Below, one piece after another: positions 34,603 to 42,740 of a stretch of DNA of 64,000 bases. The number at the start of each line of letters is the position of its first letter. Position 1 is the first letter of the stretch. The DNA lies in assembly GCA_016793165.1 (NCBI GenBank), contig JAEULA010000071.1, positions 93,448 through 157,447 on the forward strand, written 5' to 3'. This stretch comes from Alphaproteobacteria bacterium (GTDB taxonomy: Bacteria > Pseudomonadota > Alphaproteobacteria > CACIAM-22H2). Below the pieces are notes generated by a model, which was not told the origin of the DNA, made no database searches, and was given only the letters and a program-made list of their open reading frames with translations. The translations under genes were made by a program, and so were the position numbers.

Positions 34603-34612
34603 ATTTGATCAA
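34603..34612. promoter_or_regulatory. TTGATCAA box 2 overlapping a candidate gntR promoter
   Basis: A second ATTTGATCAA, here extended to the perfect palindrome TTTGATCAAA. The embedded TTGATC (34605-34610) could be a -35 element, with TAACCT (34629-34634) as -10 at 18 bases spacing, pointing to the regulator gene at 34642. A bound regulator would block that promoter. Confidence 0.6.
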
Positions 34613-34641
34613 AACAATGAACTCGCCCTAACCTGCCGACC

Positions 34642-35310
34642 ATGGGGGAAACGACCACAACCGCGGTCGGCGCGATCGCAGACCGCTTGCGACAGGACAT
34701 CGTCGCCGGCGCGCTCGGGCTCGGCTCGCGGCTCAAGCTCGAGGACCTCGCGCGGCGCTACGACACCGGGCACATGCCGGTGCGCGAGGCGCTGCGCCAG
34801 CTCGCGGGCGAGGGTCTCGTCGAGATCGCCCCCAATCGCGGCGCGCGCGTCCGGCAGGTCGATGTCGAGTTCGTGCACAACCTCTTCGACCTGCGCATCG
34901 CGATCGAGGCGCTGCTCGCGCGGCGATGCGCCGAGCGGATCGATGCGGCGCAGCTGCTGGCGCTCGAGGCGGCGCAGGAGAGCTTCGAGGCGCACGCGCG
35001 ACGGCGTGACTATCCCGCGCTGCTCGCGGCCAATCGCGAGTTCCACGATGTGATGAACCGCGCGGCGCGCAACCCCGAGGCGAGCGCGATGCTCGAGCGG
35101 CATTGGCGGCTCATCGCGGCGCTGTGGAACCGGTTCGGCTATGGCGCCGGCCGCGTCGCGGGTGTGATCTCGGACCATCATCAGATCATCCGCGCGCTGC
35201 GCGCGCGCGATGCCGAAGTCGCGTCCTGCCTGGCGATGGCGCACGCGGCGAAGGCGAAGCAGGAGCTGCTCTCGCGCATGCAGGCCGCCGCGCCGGTGGT
35301 GGCGTCGTGA
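34642..35310 (+). CDS. GntR family transcriptional regulator, FCD domain
   Basis: A 222-residue regulator. The N-terminal winged helix has DRLRQDIVAGALGLGSRLKL and YDTGHMPVREALRQLAGEGL, the usual GntR recognition segment, and the C-terminal all-helical FCD domain includes FDLRIAIEALLARRC and FHDVMNRAARNP, with conserved histidines that bind a metal in many members. Effectors of FCD regulators are often carboxylates or sugar acids. It probably controls the divergent SDR and its own operon. No Shine-Dalgarno precedes the ATG, and the candidate -10 ends seven bases upstream, so the message may be leaderless. The enolase-type gene overlaps its stop as GTGA. Confidence 0.92.
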   Translation: MGETTTTAVGAIADRLRQDIVAGALGLGSRLKLEDLARRYDTGHMPVREALRQLAGEGLVEIAPNRGARVRQVDVEFVHNLFDLRIAIEALLARRCAERIDAAQLLALEAAQESFEAHARRRDYPALLAANREFHDVMNRAARNPEASAMLERHWRLIAALWNRFGYGAGRVAGVISDHHQIIRALRARDAEVASCLAMAHAAKAKQELLSRMQAAAPVVAS

Positions 35311-36476
35311 CGAGCGGCGGCGTCCTCCGCGTCGAAACGCACGCCGTGCGCGTCTCGCCGAAGACTCTGTGGATCTTCGTGCGGGTCGCGGACCGGGACG
35401 GGGTCGCGGGCTGGGGCGAGGCGACGCTTGGCGATCCGCACGGGCACGCGGAGCTCGCCGCGGCGATCGGTCGGCTCGCGCGCATGCCGCTGGGCGCGCG
35501 GCTCGCGGCGCCGGTGGACCTGATCGCGGACCCGGCCGCCGCCGCGCTGGCCCGTTCCCTGCCGGGGGCGGCCGCCGTCAGCGCACTCGATCAGGCGCTC
35601 AACGACGTCGCTGCGCGCCGCGAGGGCGTGCCGCTTGCGCAACGGCTCGGGACGCCGGCGCGGGCCACGGTGCCGCTCTACGCGAACATCAACCGACGCA
35701 CCCTCGATCGTGCGCCGGCGGGCTTCGCGGCAAGCGCGCGAACCGCGCAGGCGGCGGGGTTTGCGGCGTTCAAGATCGCGCCGTTCGACGGCGTGACGCC
35801 GGCGGTCGCCGCGACGCCCGAGGGCCGGCGCCTGATCGAGGCGGGGCTCGCGCGCGCGGCCGCCGTCCGCGCCGAGATCGGGCCGCATGCGCAGCTCATG
35901 ATCGACTGCCATTGGCGCCTGACCGAGGCGGCCGCCCTCGATGTGCTGACCGCGGCGGCCGGGCTGGACCTCCACTGGCTGGAATGCGCCGTGCCGGAGA
36001 CGCCGGAGAATCTCCCGGCGATGCGGCGGATCCGCGAGGCCGCGAACCGTTCCGGCGTCCTGACGGCCGGCTGCGAGACGATGATCGGCGTGGCGGGGTT
36101 CGCGCCGTTCCTCGACGCGGGCGTCTACGACGTCATCATGCCGGACGTGAAGTATGTCGGCGGGCTGCAGGAGCTGCGGCGCGTGGCGGAAGCCGCGGCG
36201 GCGGCCGGCGTGCTCTGCTCGCTGCACAATCCCTCGGGGCCGGTCTGCCACGCGCACTCGATCCAGGCGAGCGCCGCGATCGGGGGGCCGGCGCGGCTCG
36301 AGCACCAGTTCGACGAGAGCCCGCTCTTCGCCGGTCTGGTCGACGCGCCGCCGCGCGACTTCGTGTCGCCCGAGCCCTCCTGGCGAATGGGCGCCGGCCT
36401 CGGCATCGCGCTCGACGCCATGACGATCCGCGCACATGCGGAGGCTTGGCCCTCCGCGCCGGCCGCGGCGTCATGA
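35307..36476 (+). CDS. Enolase-superfamily (mandelate racemase/muconate lactonizing) enzyme
   Basis: A 389-residue protein with an N-terminal capping domain and a TIM barrel. Likely metal- or acid/base-bearing segments are AAFKIAPFDGV (second-strand lysine), LMIDCHWRLT, DLHWLECAVPE, LTAGCETMIG, VIMPDVKYVGG and the C-terminal SLHNPSGPVC with histidine. Such enzymes remove an alpha-proton from a carboxylate, usually to dehydrate or racemise a sugar acid. The start is GTG at 35307, overlapping the regulator stop. It is followed by an overlapping NitT/TauT permease gene, so uptake and conversion of one substrate are encoded together. Confidence 0.88.
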   Translation: MTSGGVLRVETHAVRVSPKTLWIFVRVADRDGVAGWGEATLGDPHGHAELAAAIGRLARMPLGARLAAPVDLIADPAAAALARSLPGAAAVSALDQALNDVAARREGVPLAQRLGTPARATVPLYANINRRTLDRAPAGFAASARTAQAAGFAAFKIAPFDGVTPAVAATPEGRRLIEAGLARAAAVRAEIGPHAQLMIDCHWRLTEAAALDVLTAAAGLDLHWLECAVPETPENLPAMRRIREAANRSGVLTAGCETMIGVAGFAPFLDAGVYDVIMPDVKYVGGLQELRRVAEAAAAAGVLCSLHNPSGPVCHAHSIQASAAIGGPARLEHQFDESPLFAGLVDAPPRDFVSPEPSWRMGAGLGIALDAMTIRAHAEAWPSAPAAAS

Positions 36477-37261
36477 GCGCGGCAATCGCCTTCGCCGGGC
36501 GCCTGTGGCGCGGCCTGGAGTTCCTGCTGGCGCTCGCGGTGGTCGGCCTGCTCTGGCACCTCGCGGCGCTGTGGGTCGGCAAGCGCAACGTGCTGCCGTC
36601 CCCGGCCGCGGTCGCGTCGGCGTGGCTCGAGCTCCTCGCCGACAATCTCCCGAGCGATGCGCTGGCGAGCCTGGCGCATCTGTGCGCGGGCTACGGGGCG
36701 GGCGTCGCGACCGGACTGCTGCTCGCCGTCGCCTGCGCGCGCTTCGCGGTCGTCGAGGCCGCGGTCGATCCGCTGATCGAGCTGCTGCGGCCGATCGGCG
36801 CGATCGCCTGGATCCCGCTCGCGATCCTGATGTTCGGGATCGGGACCGGCGTGCCGATCTTCCTGATCTTCTACGCCTCGACCTTCCCCGTTTTCGTCAA
36901 CACGCTCGCGGGCATCCGTCATGTCGACCGGCGCCTGGTGCAGGCCGCGGAGATGCTGGGCGCCTCGCGGCGGATGATCGTCACGCATGTCGTCGTGCCG
37001 GCCGCGTTGCCGCTCATCCTGTCGGGGGCGCGGCTGAGCCTCGGGGTCGCCTGGGCCTCGATGGTCGCGGCGGAGCTGACCGGCGCCGACGCTGGACTGG
37101 GCTGGCGGATCTTCTGGTACCAGGAGTTCTTCGCCATGGACCGCGTGATGGCGGTGATCCTGACCATCGGCGTGCTCGGCTACCTGCTCGACCTCGCCCT
37201 GCGTTTCCTGCAGCGCCGGCTCACGCGCTGGAGCCCCGACAGCGAGACCGAGGCACGATGA
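36473..37261 (+). CDS. NitT/TauT-type ABC transporter permease (first of pair, second system)
   Basis: A 262-residue permease with six predicted helices, paralogous to the one at 22667. Shared marks are LIELLRPIGAIAWIPLAILMFGIG and an EAA-loop core RRLVQAAEMLGASRR. It overlaps the enolase-type gene upstream and the next permease downstream by four bases each. Two non-identical permeases per system suggest a heterodimeric channel. Family ligands include sulfonates, nitrate, pyrimidine precursors and phthalate-like anions. Confidence 0.9.
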   Translation: MSAAIAFAGRLWRGLEFLLALAVVGLLWHLAALWVGKRNVLPSPAAVASAWLELLADNLPSDALASLAHLCAGYGAGVATGLLLAVACARFAVVEAAVDPLIELLRPIGAIAWIPLAILMFGIGTGVPIFLIFYASTFPVFVNTLAGIRHVDRRLVQAAEMLGASRRMIVTHVVVPAALPLILSGARLSLGVAWASMVAAELTGADAGLGWRIFWYQEFFAMDRVMAVILTIGVLGYLLDLALRFLQRRLTRWSPDSETEAR

Positions 37262-38040
37262 CGGCCGCCCAGCGTCTCGGCATCCCGGTCGCGTTCCTGG
37301 CGCTGCTCGTCGCGGCGTGGGAGGTCGCGGCGCGACAGGTCGTGCAGGCGGGCCTCGTGCCGAGCCCCTCCGGCGTCGTCGCGGCGGCGCTGCGCGTCGT
37401 CGCCGACGGCACGCTCGCCGGCGCGACGGCCGGCAGCCTGCGGCGCGTCGCGATCGGCTTCGCGATCGGCGCGGGCCTCGGCATCCCCCTCGGGCTGCTC
37501 ATGGGCCTTGCGGCGAGCGTCAATCGCGCGCTCGCGCCGATCGTGGATTCGTTGCGCTCGATCGCGCCGATCGCCTGGATCCCGATGGCGCTGCTGTGGC
37601 TCGGCATCCACGGCAACGCGGCGCTGTTCATCGTCGCCTACGCGGCGTTCTTCCCGTTCGTGCTGAACACCATCCAGGCGGTGCGCCTGATCGACGCGCG
37701 CCTCGTCCAGGCCGCTCGCAGTCTCGGCGCCGGTCGGTGGCTGGTGCTGCGGGCGGTCGTGCTGCCCTCCGCGATCCCGCTGGTCCTCACCGGCGCCCGC
37801 ATCTCGATGGCCTTCGCCTGGGGCTCGATCATCGCCGCCGAGCTCGCGATGGGAATCAAGGTCACCCAAGGCGGCTCGGCCGCCGTCGGGCTCGGGCAAC
37901 TGATGGTCTCGACGCTCTACATCCGGCGCGACGTCAACGCGCTGGTCCTCTACATGATCGTGATCGGGCTGATCAGCCTCGCGATCGACCTCGCGATGCG
38001 CCGGATCCAGGCGCGCCTCACGCCATGGCGGCAAGCATGA
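37258..38040 (+). CDS. NitT/TauT-type ABC transporter permease (second of pair, second system)
   Basis: A 260-residue permease with six predicted helices. Marks include VDSLRSIAPIAWIPMALLWLG, VAYAAFFPFVLNTIQAVRLI and the EAA-loop core ARLVQAARSLGAGRW. It resembles the second permease of the other importer (23443), including a glycine-rich segment KVTQGGSAAVGLGQLM before the last helices. It overlaps the permease before it and the ATPase after it. Confidence 0.9.
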   Translation: MTAAQRLGIPVAFLALLVAAWEVAARQVVQAGLVPSPSGVVAAALRVVADGTLAGATAGSLRRVAIGFAIGAGLGIPLGLLMGLAASVNRALAPIVDSLRSIAPIAWIPMALLWLGIHGNAALFIVAYAAFFPFVLNTIQAVRLIDARLVQAARSLGAGRWLVLRAVVLPSAIPLVLTGARISMAFAWGSIIAAELAMGIKVTQGGSAAVGLGQLMVSTLYIRRDVNALVLYMIVIGLISLAIDLAMRRIQARLTPWRQA

Positions 38041-38843
38041 CCGGAAAGATCGAAGCGCGCGCCGTCTCCAAGGTCTACGTGTCGAGCCGCACGGGCGAGC
38101 GCGTCGAGGCGCTGCGCGACGTCTCGTTCACGATGGGCGCGAACGAGTTCGTCGCCATCGTCGGGCCGTCGGGATGCGGCAAGTCCACGCTCCTGTCGCT
38201 GATCGCCGGCTTCGCGCGCCCGAGCGGCGGCGCGATCCTCGTCGACGGCGTGCCGGTGGAGGGACCCGATCCGCGGCGCGGGGTGATGTTCCAGGATTAC
38301 GCGCTGTTCCCTTGGCGGACGGTGGCCGGCAATGTCGAGTTCGGCCCGCTGGCGCGCGGCGCCGGCGCCGCGGAGCGCGCCGCGATCTCGCGGCGCTACA
38401 TCGAGATGGTCGGGCTGGCCGGGTTCGAGAGCCGCTACCCGCACGAGCTCTCCGGCGGCATGCGCCAGCGCTGCGCGCTCGCGCGCCTGCTCGCCAACGA
38501 GCCCGAGCTGTGGCTGCTCGACGAGCCGCTGGCCGCCGTCGACCTGCAGACGCGGAACATCCTGCAGGACGAGCTGCTGCGCCTATGGGGCGACGAGCGC
38601 GAACGCGCGACGCGCCGGGCGGTCCTGCTGGTGACGCACGGCATCGACGAGGCCGTTTATCTCGCCGACCGCGTCATCGTGCTGGGCCGCCGGCCCGGGC
38701 AGATCAAGGAGATCGTGCCGATCGACCTGCCACGGCCGCGGCGCGCGCATCGCAGCTCGGCCGCGCTCGGCGCCCTGGTGGAGCACATTTGGAGCCTGAT
38801 CCGCGACGAGGCCGCCCAGGCCATCGTCGACGAGACGCGCTGA
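38037..38843 (+). CDS. NitT/TauT-type ABC transporter ATP-binding protein (second system)
   Basis: A 268-residue ATPase. Walker A is GPSGCGKSTLLSLIAG near residues 41-56, the Q-loop block is VMFQDYALFPWRTVAGNVEF, the signature LSGGMRQRCALARLL, Walker B LWLLDEPLAAVD, and the switch histidine is in LLVTHGIDEAVYLADRV. The start is ATG 38037, overlapping the permease stop; an in-frame ATG at 38025 would add four residues. It is a paralogue of the ATPase at 24207 and feeds the adjacent permease pair. Confidence 0.94.
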   Translation: MTGKIEARAVSKVYVSSRTGERVEALRDVSFTMGANEFVAIVGPSGCGKSTLLSLIAGFARPSGGAILVDGVPVEGPDPRRGVMFQDYALFPWRTVAGNVEFGPLARGAGAAERAAISRRYIEMVGLAGFESRYPHELSGGMRQRCALARLLANEPELWLLDEPLAAVDLQTRNILQDELLRLWGDERERATRRAVLLVTHGIDEAVYLADRVIVLGRRPGQIKEIVPIDLPRPRRAHRSSAALGALVEHIWSLIRDEAAQAIVDETR

Positions 38844-38885
38844 CGCGGCGCGACGACCGATCCGACAACGCAACGGGAGGACACC

Positions 38886-40103
38886 ATGGACAAGTTCACG
38901 CAGACCGGACGCCGGCAGCTCGCCGGCCGCGCCGCGGCCTTCGCCGGGCTGGCGGCGACGCCGCTGCTGCAGGCGAGCCCCGCCTTCGCGCAGGCCCTGA
39001 AGATCCTGATGGGCATCGGACTCACCAACGACGGCGCACCGCACGTCTTCGCCATGCAGCGCGACAAGCTGCTGGAGAAGGCCGCGGAGGAGCTCGGATT
39101 CAAGCTCGACACCGAGTACCTGAACTTCCCCGTCCTGCTGCGCATGCTGCAGGGGTTGGCGGCCGGGCAGCTCGACATCGGCATGCTCGGCTCGACGCCG
39201 ACCATCCGCAATCTCGCGCAGCCCAACCCGGCCGTGCCGATCATGCTGGCCGGCGGCGGCATCAAGTTCCCGCTGCAGGTGCCGCCGGGCTCGCCGATCA
39301 AGAATCTCGACCACCTCAAGGGCAAGACGATCCTGACCATCGTCGGCTCCGACTTGCATCTGGTGCTGAACCTGATGCTGCGCGCGCATTTCGGCACTGA
39401 CGACCCGAAGGAGCTCGGGATCACCGTCAAGAACATCCAGGCCTTTGCCGAGCTGTCCCGCTGGCAGTCCGGCATCGATGCCGTCCTCAATGTCGAGCCC
39501 GTCGGGGCCGGCGCGGTGAGCTCCGGCCAGGCCGTCAACCTGCTGCTGAACGACGGCACGACCGGCCCGGCCTACGAGGGGCCCGAAGGCAAGGGCGCCG
39601 GGTTGAAGATCGCGAGCTTCGCCAAGACGCCGTTCAATGCCGAGGCGTACTACCCGCATCGCATCTGGTGGGTGGCGCGCGAGGAGTTCCTCGCCAAGAA
39701 CCCGAAGGCCGTGGTGGCGCTGATGATGGCGATCCATCGTGCAACGCAGATCACCAACAAGATGACGCCGGACCAGGTCATCGACCTCGCGAGCCAGGAC
39801 TGGTTCTCCGACAGGGCAGCGCAGCGCCCCTATGTCGAGAACATCCTCTATCGCCGCCGCGGCTGGTCGTGGATCACCGAGGGCGACGCGCGCACGCTGG
39901 TCGGACTGTCGCAGGTCAAGTCGATCTACCAGACCGCCCTGACCGGCGCGGGCGTGACGCGGACGCTCAAGCTCTCCGCGCCATTGGCGAAGGACGCCTG
40001 GGAGCGCGTGGCCAAGGAGCCGGGGCCGGAGGCCTTCGCCAAGACGGATGCCGGCGACCTGCGCGGCAAGCCGCACTGGGAGATCGATTCCTGGTCGCTT
40101 TAG
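38886..40103 (+). CDS. NitT/TauT-type ABC transporter substrate-binding protein (second system)
   Basis: A 405-residue NMT1-like periplasmic binding protein. The N-terminus contains TGRRQLAGRAAAFAGLAATP, a twin-arginine followed by a hydrophobic stretch, so Tat export is plausible. Further marks are LLRMLQGLAAGQLDIGMLGS and DHLKGKTILTIVGSDLHLV. It shares gene order and C-terminal sequence with the binding protein at 25042. GGGAGGAC precedes the start. An imperfect stem-loop follows at the stop codon. Confidence 0.92.
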   Translation: MDKFTQTGRRQLAGRAAAFAGLAATPLLQASPAFAQALKILMGIGLTNDGAPHVFAMQRDKLLEKAAEELGFKLDTEYLNFPVLLRMLQGLAAGQLDIGMLGSTPTIRNLAQPNPAVPIMLAGGGIKFPLQVPPGSPIKNLDHLKGKTILTIVGSDLHLVLNLMLRAHFGTDDPKELGITVKNIQAFAELSRWQSGIDAVLNVEPVGAGAVSSGQAVNLLLNDGTTGPAYEGPEGKGAGLKIASFAKTPFNAEAYYPHRIWWVAREEFLAKNPKAVVALMMAIHRATQITNKMTPDQVIDLASQDWFSDRAAQRPYVENILYRRRGWSWITEGDARTLVGLSQVKSIYQTALTGAGVTRTLKLSAPLAKDAWERVAKEPGPEAFAKTDAGDLRGKPHWEIDSWSL

Positions 40104-40133
40104 GCGGCGCGGCATCGCGTTCGCCACGCCGCC
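40103..40133 (+). terminator. Imperfect stem-loop after the binding protein gene
   Basis: GGCGGCGCGGC (40103-40113) pairs with GCCACGCCGCC (40123-40133) with one mismatch over eleven positions and a nine-base loop. It starts at the last base of the stop codon. Likely transcript end of the importer operon; no uridine tract. Confidence 0.5.
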
Positions 40134-40279
40134 CGCGGCGCGGCCTGTCCCCCGACGACCGAGGACGGACGGGCCGCTGCGGTCGGCGAACCGTCGGAAG
40201 CGACGATGGCGCTCCGGTCCGAACGACACGGGCCGATCGCATTCCGATCGGGGAGGGGAGTCGGCGCCGCGACCGGTTT

Positions 40280-40288
40280 TGCTATGCT
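40280..40288 (+). promoter_or_regulatory. Candidate extended -10 promoter
   Basis: TGCTATGCT reads as an extended -10 (TGn plus TATGCT). It would start transcription about 20 bases before the ATG at 40315, leaving room for the ribosome-binding site GGGGGAG at about 40303. The -35 region is poor, as extended -10 promoters tolerate. Confidence 0.4.
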
Positions 40289-40314
40289 GTTCCCCGGCCA
40301 TCGGGGGAGCACAC

Positions 40315-42642
40315 ATGACGTTCGACGACACGACACTTCTCGCCGCGCTGCGTGGCGGCGAGACGATCGAGGCGATCTGCAAGGCGAGCGGCGCCAAGCC
40401 GGCGGAGTTCGCCGCGGCGCGCGACGCCTGGCTCGCGCGCCATGCGCGGCTCGGCGACCAGCGCCTGACCGGCGCGGTCGGCGGCAAGGTGGAGATCCTG
40501 CGCGATCGCGCCGGCGTGCCGCACATCTACGGCGCGACGACGGCCGACGTCTATTTTGGCCTCGGCGTCGCGCAGGCCCAGGACCGGCTCTGGCAGATGG
40601 ACCGGCTGCGTCGCCGCGCCCTGGGGCGCCTCGGCGAGATTCTCGGAGCCGGCTTCGCGTCGAGCGACGTGGCGCATCTGACGGTCGGCCTGGACCTGAT
40701 CGCGGTACGCGAGCCGGCGCTCATGGACGGCCGGACCTACGAGACGGTCGCGTCCTATGTCGCCGGCATCAATCGCGTCATCGCGACCACGGGCAAGGAG
40801 CTGCCCGTCGAGTTCCGCCTGCTCGGCTATGCGCCCGAGCCCTTCACGGTCGGCGACGTCGTGGCGATCGGGCGGGGAATCTGGTGGTCGCTCAACGGCC
40901 GCCTCGACCGGATCATGGCGGCGGAGTCCGCGCGCTTCCTGCCGGCGGCGATGCGCCCGCTGTACCTGACGCCCGAGGCCTCCGAGCATCTCGTGCTGCC
41001 CGACGGCGGCTCGGCCGCCGCGGGCACGGACGATTGCACGGGCTCCAACAACTGGGCCGTCGCCGGATCGCGCGCGAGCCACGGCAAAGCCCTCCTCGCC
41101 GGGGACCCGCATCAGCCGTTCTGGGTGCCGTCGAGCTGGCATGAATACGCGGTGCACGGCCCCGAGGACGATGCCGCCGGCGCGGGCCATCCCGGCTTCC
41201 CGGGCCTGTGGTGGGGCAGCAACGGCACGGTCGCCTGGGCGATCACCAACAACATGGCGATGACCCGCGACATGTATCGCGAGGAGGTCGATCCGGCCGA
41301 CCCCGGCCGGTATCGCGACGGCGACGTGTGGCGACGCTTCGAGGAGCGGCGGCTCCGTCATGCCGTGCGCGGCGAGGCGGCGCGCGAGCTGGTCGTGCGC
41401 TCCACGGTGCGCGGCCCGATCGTCAACGCGCTCGTCCCCGCGCTCGACGAGAAGGGCGATCCGCCGCTGTCGATGCGCTGGGTCGGAGCCGAGCATCTCG
41501 ACGACATCCGGGCCAGCATCGCGGTCGGCCGGGCGAAGGACTGGAAGCAGTTCCGCGCCGCGCTGAAGGATTGGTCGGTGGCCGTCTTCAACTTCGTCTA
41601 TGCCGATGCCGCGGGCAATGTCGGCTACCAGATGTCCGGCCGCATCCCGCTGCGCGGCCGCGCGGTGCCGGGGCTGCGCGACCCGGGCAATCCGGCGGAT
41701 CGCTGGACGGGCTACATCCCCTTCGACGCGATGCCGCGGACCTACAACCCCAAGGGCGGCTACGTCGCGAGCGCCAACCAGCGCATCGTCCCGCCGAGCT
41801 ACCCCTATCCGATCTACGGCGCCTACTCGCAGGGCCATCGTGGCATCCGCATCGACCAGCATTTCGCGGCCGGCCCCGCGGACCACGCCGCGACGGTGCG
41901 CCTGCAGAACGACGTCAAGAGCGTGCGCGCCGAGCGCAGCGTGCCGCACATCCTGCGCGCGCTCGCGGCGAGCGGCGATGCCGACGCGAAGGCGCTCGCG
42001 GCCGGATTGTCGGGCTGGGACTTCCGCTACACGATCGAGGCGGTGGCGCCGACGCTGTTCGAGACCTTCATGGTCCATTGGCAGCGCCGCGTCCTGGGCG
42101 AGCACATTCCGAAGCGGCTGATCGACCTGACGATGCAGCAGACTGGCCTGTGCGTGAGCCTGCTCGAGACCCAGGATCTGGCTTATTTTGCCGGCGGCAG
42201 CATCGCCGCGGAGATCGCGGCCTGCGCACGTGGCGCGATGACCGCGCTGCGCGAGCGCCTCGGGCCCGACGTCGAGACGTGGAGCTGGGGGCGGATCCAT
42301 GTCGCCCACTGGCGCCACATCGTCTCGACGCCCGCGCTCGCGGCGGCGACCGACGTCGGTCCCGCGCCGGCCGACGGCGGCTCGCACACCGTCCGCAACA
42401 TGGGCGGCGAGCTGCCGCCCCACGCCGCCTCCTCCGGCGCTGAATACCGGCTCGTCGTCGACTTCGCGACGCCCGATCGCTTCCTCGCGGTGCAGAACAT
42501 CGGCAACTCTGGCGTCCCCGGCAGCCCGCACTATCGCGACCAGTTCGAGCCCTTCCTGCGCGGCGACTACCACGTCGTCCAGCTCAAGCGCGCCGCGGTC
42601 GAGGCCGAGCGCGAGAGCACGACGGTCGTCGAGCCGGGCTGA
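40315..42642 (+). CDS. Penicillin acylase family protein (Ntn hydrolase)
   Basis: A 775-residue N-terminal-nucleophile hydrolase of the penicillin amidase family. After a leader of about 45 residues comes VEILRDRAGVPHIYGATTAD and FGLGVAQAQDRLWQMDRLRR, both diagnostic of the alpha chain. The autocleavage site is in CTGSNNWAVAG, with Ser244 as the expected nucleophile of the beta chain. Later marks are LLAGDPHQPFWVPSSWHEY and GYVASANQRIVPPSYPY. Members cleave amide bonds of penicillins, acyl-homoserine lactones or other amides. No signal peptide is seen, which is unusual since many members are periplasmic. It stands alone, upstream of the convergent MttB-like cluster. Confidence 0.92.
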   Translation: MTFDDTTLLAALRGGETIEAICKASGAKPAEFAAARDAWLARHARLGDQRLTGAVGGKVEILRDRAGVPHIYGATTADVYFGLGVAQAQDRLWQMDRLRRRALGRLGEILGAGFASSDVAHLTVGLDLIAVREPALMDGRTYETVASYVAGINRVIATTGKELPVEFRLLGYAPEPFTVGDVVAIGRGIWWSLNGRLDRIMAAESARFLPAAMRPLYLTPEASEHLVLPDGGSAAAGTDDCTGSNNWAVAGSRASHGKALLAGDPHQPFWVPSSWHEYAVHGPEDDAAGAGHPGFPGLWWGSNGTVAWAITNNMAMTRDMYREEVDPADPGRYRDGDVWRRFEERRLRHAVRGEAARELVVRSTVRGPIVNALVPALDEKGDPPLSMRWVGAEHLDDIRASIAVGRAKDWKQFRAALKDWSVAVFNFVYADAAGNVGYQMSGRIPLRGRAVPGLRDPGNPADRWTGYIPFDAMPRTYNPKGGYVASANQRIVPPSYPYPIYGAYSQGHRGIRIDQHFAAGPADHAATVRLQNDVKSVRAERSVPHILRALAASGDADAKALAAGLSGWDFRYTIEAVAPTLFETFMVHWQRRVLGEHIPKRLIDLTMQQTGLCVSLLETQDLAYFAGGSIAAEIAACARGAMTALRERLGPDVETWSWGRIHVAHWRHIVSTPALAAATDVGPAPADGGSHTVRNMGGELPPHAASSGAEYRLVVDFATPDRFLAVQNIGNSGVPGSPHYRDQFEPFLRGDYHVVQLKRAAVEAERESTTVVEPG

Positions 42643-42709
42643 GCGCATCGGTGAGGGCGGCGGCGCGCGCGGGTCGTGTGCCGTCGTCGCGTCGGCTGTG
42701 CGGCCCGGC

Positions 42710-42727
42710 GCCGCCTCCGCAGGCGGC
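42710..42727. terminator. Small bidirectional stem-loop
   Basis: GCCGCCT and AGGCGGC form a perfect seven-base stem around CCGC between the convergent penicillin acylase (ends 42642) and MttB-like (ends 42741) genes. Short, without a uridine tract; position is the main support. Confidence 0.45.
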
Positions 42728-42740
42728 TTCGCGCGCCCGG

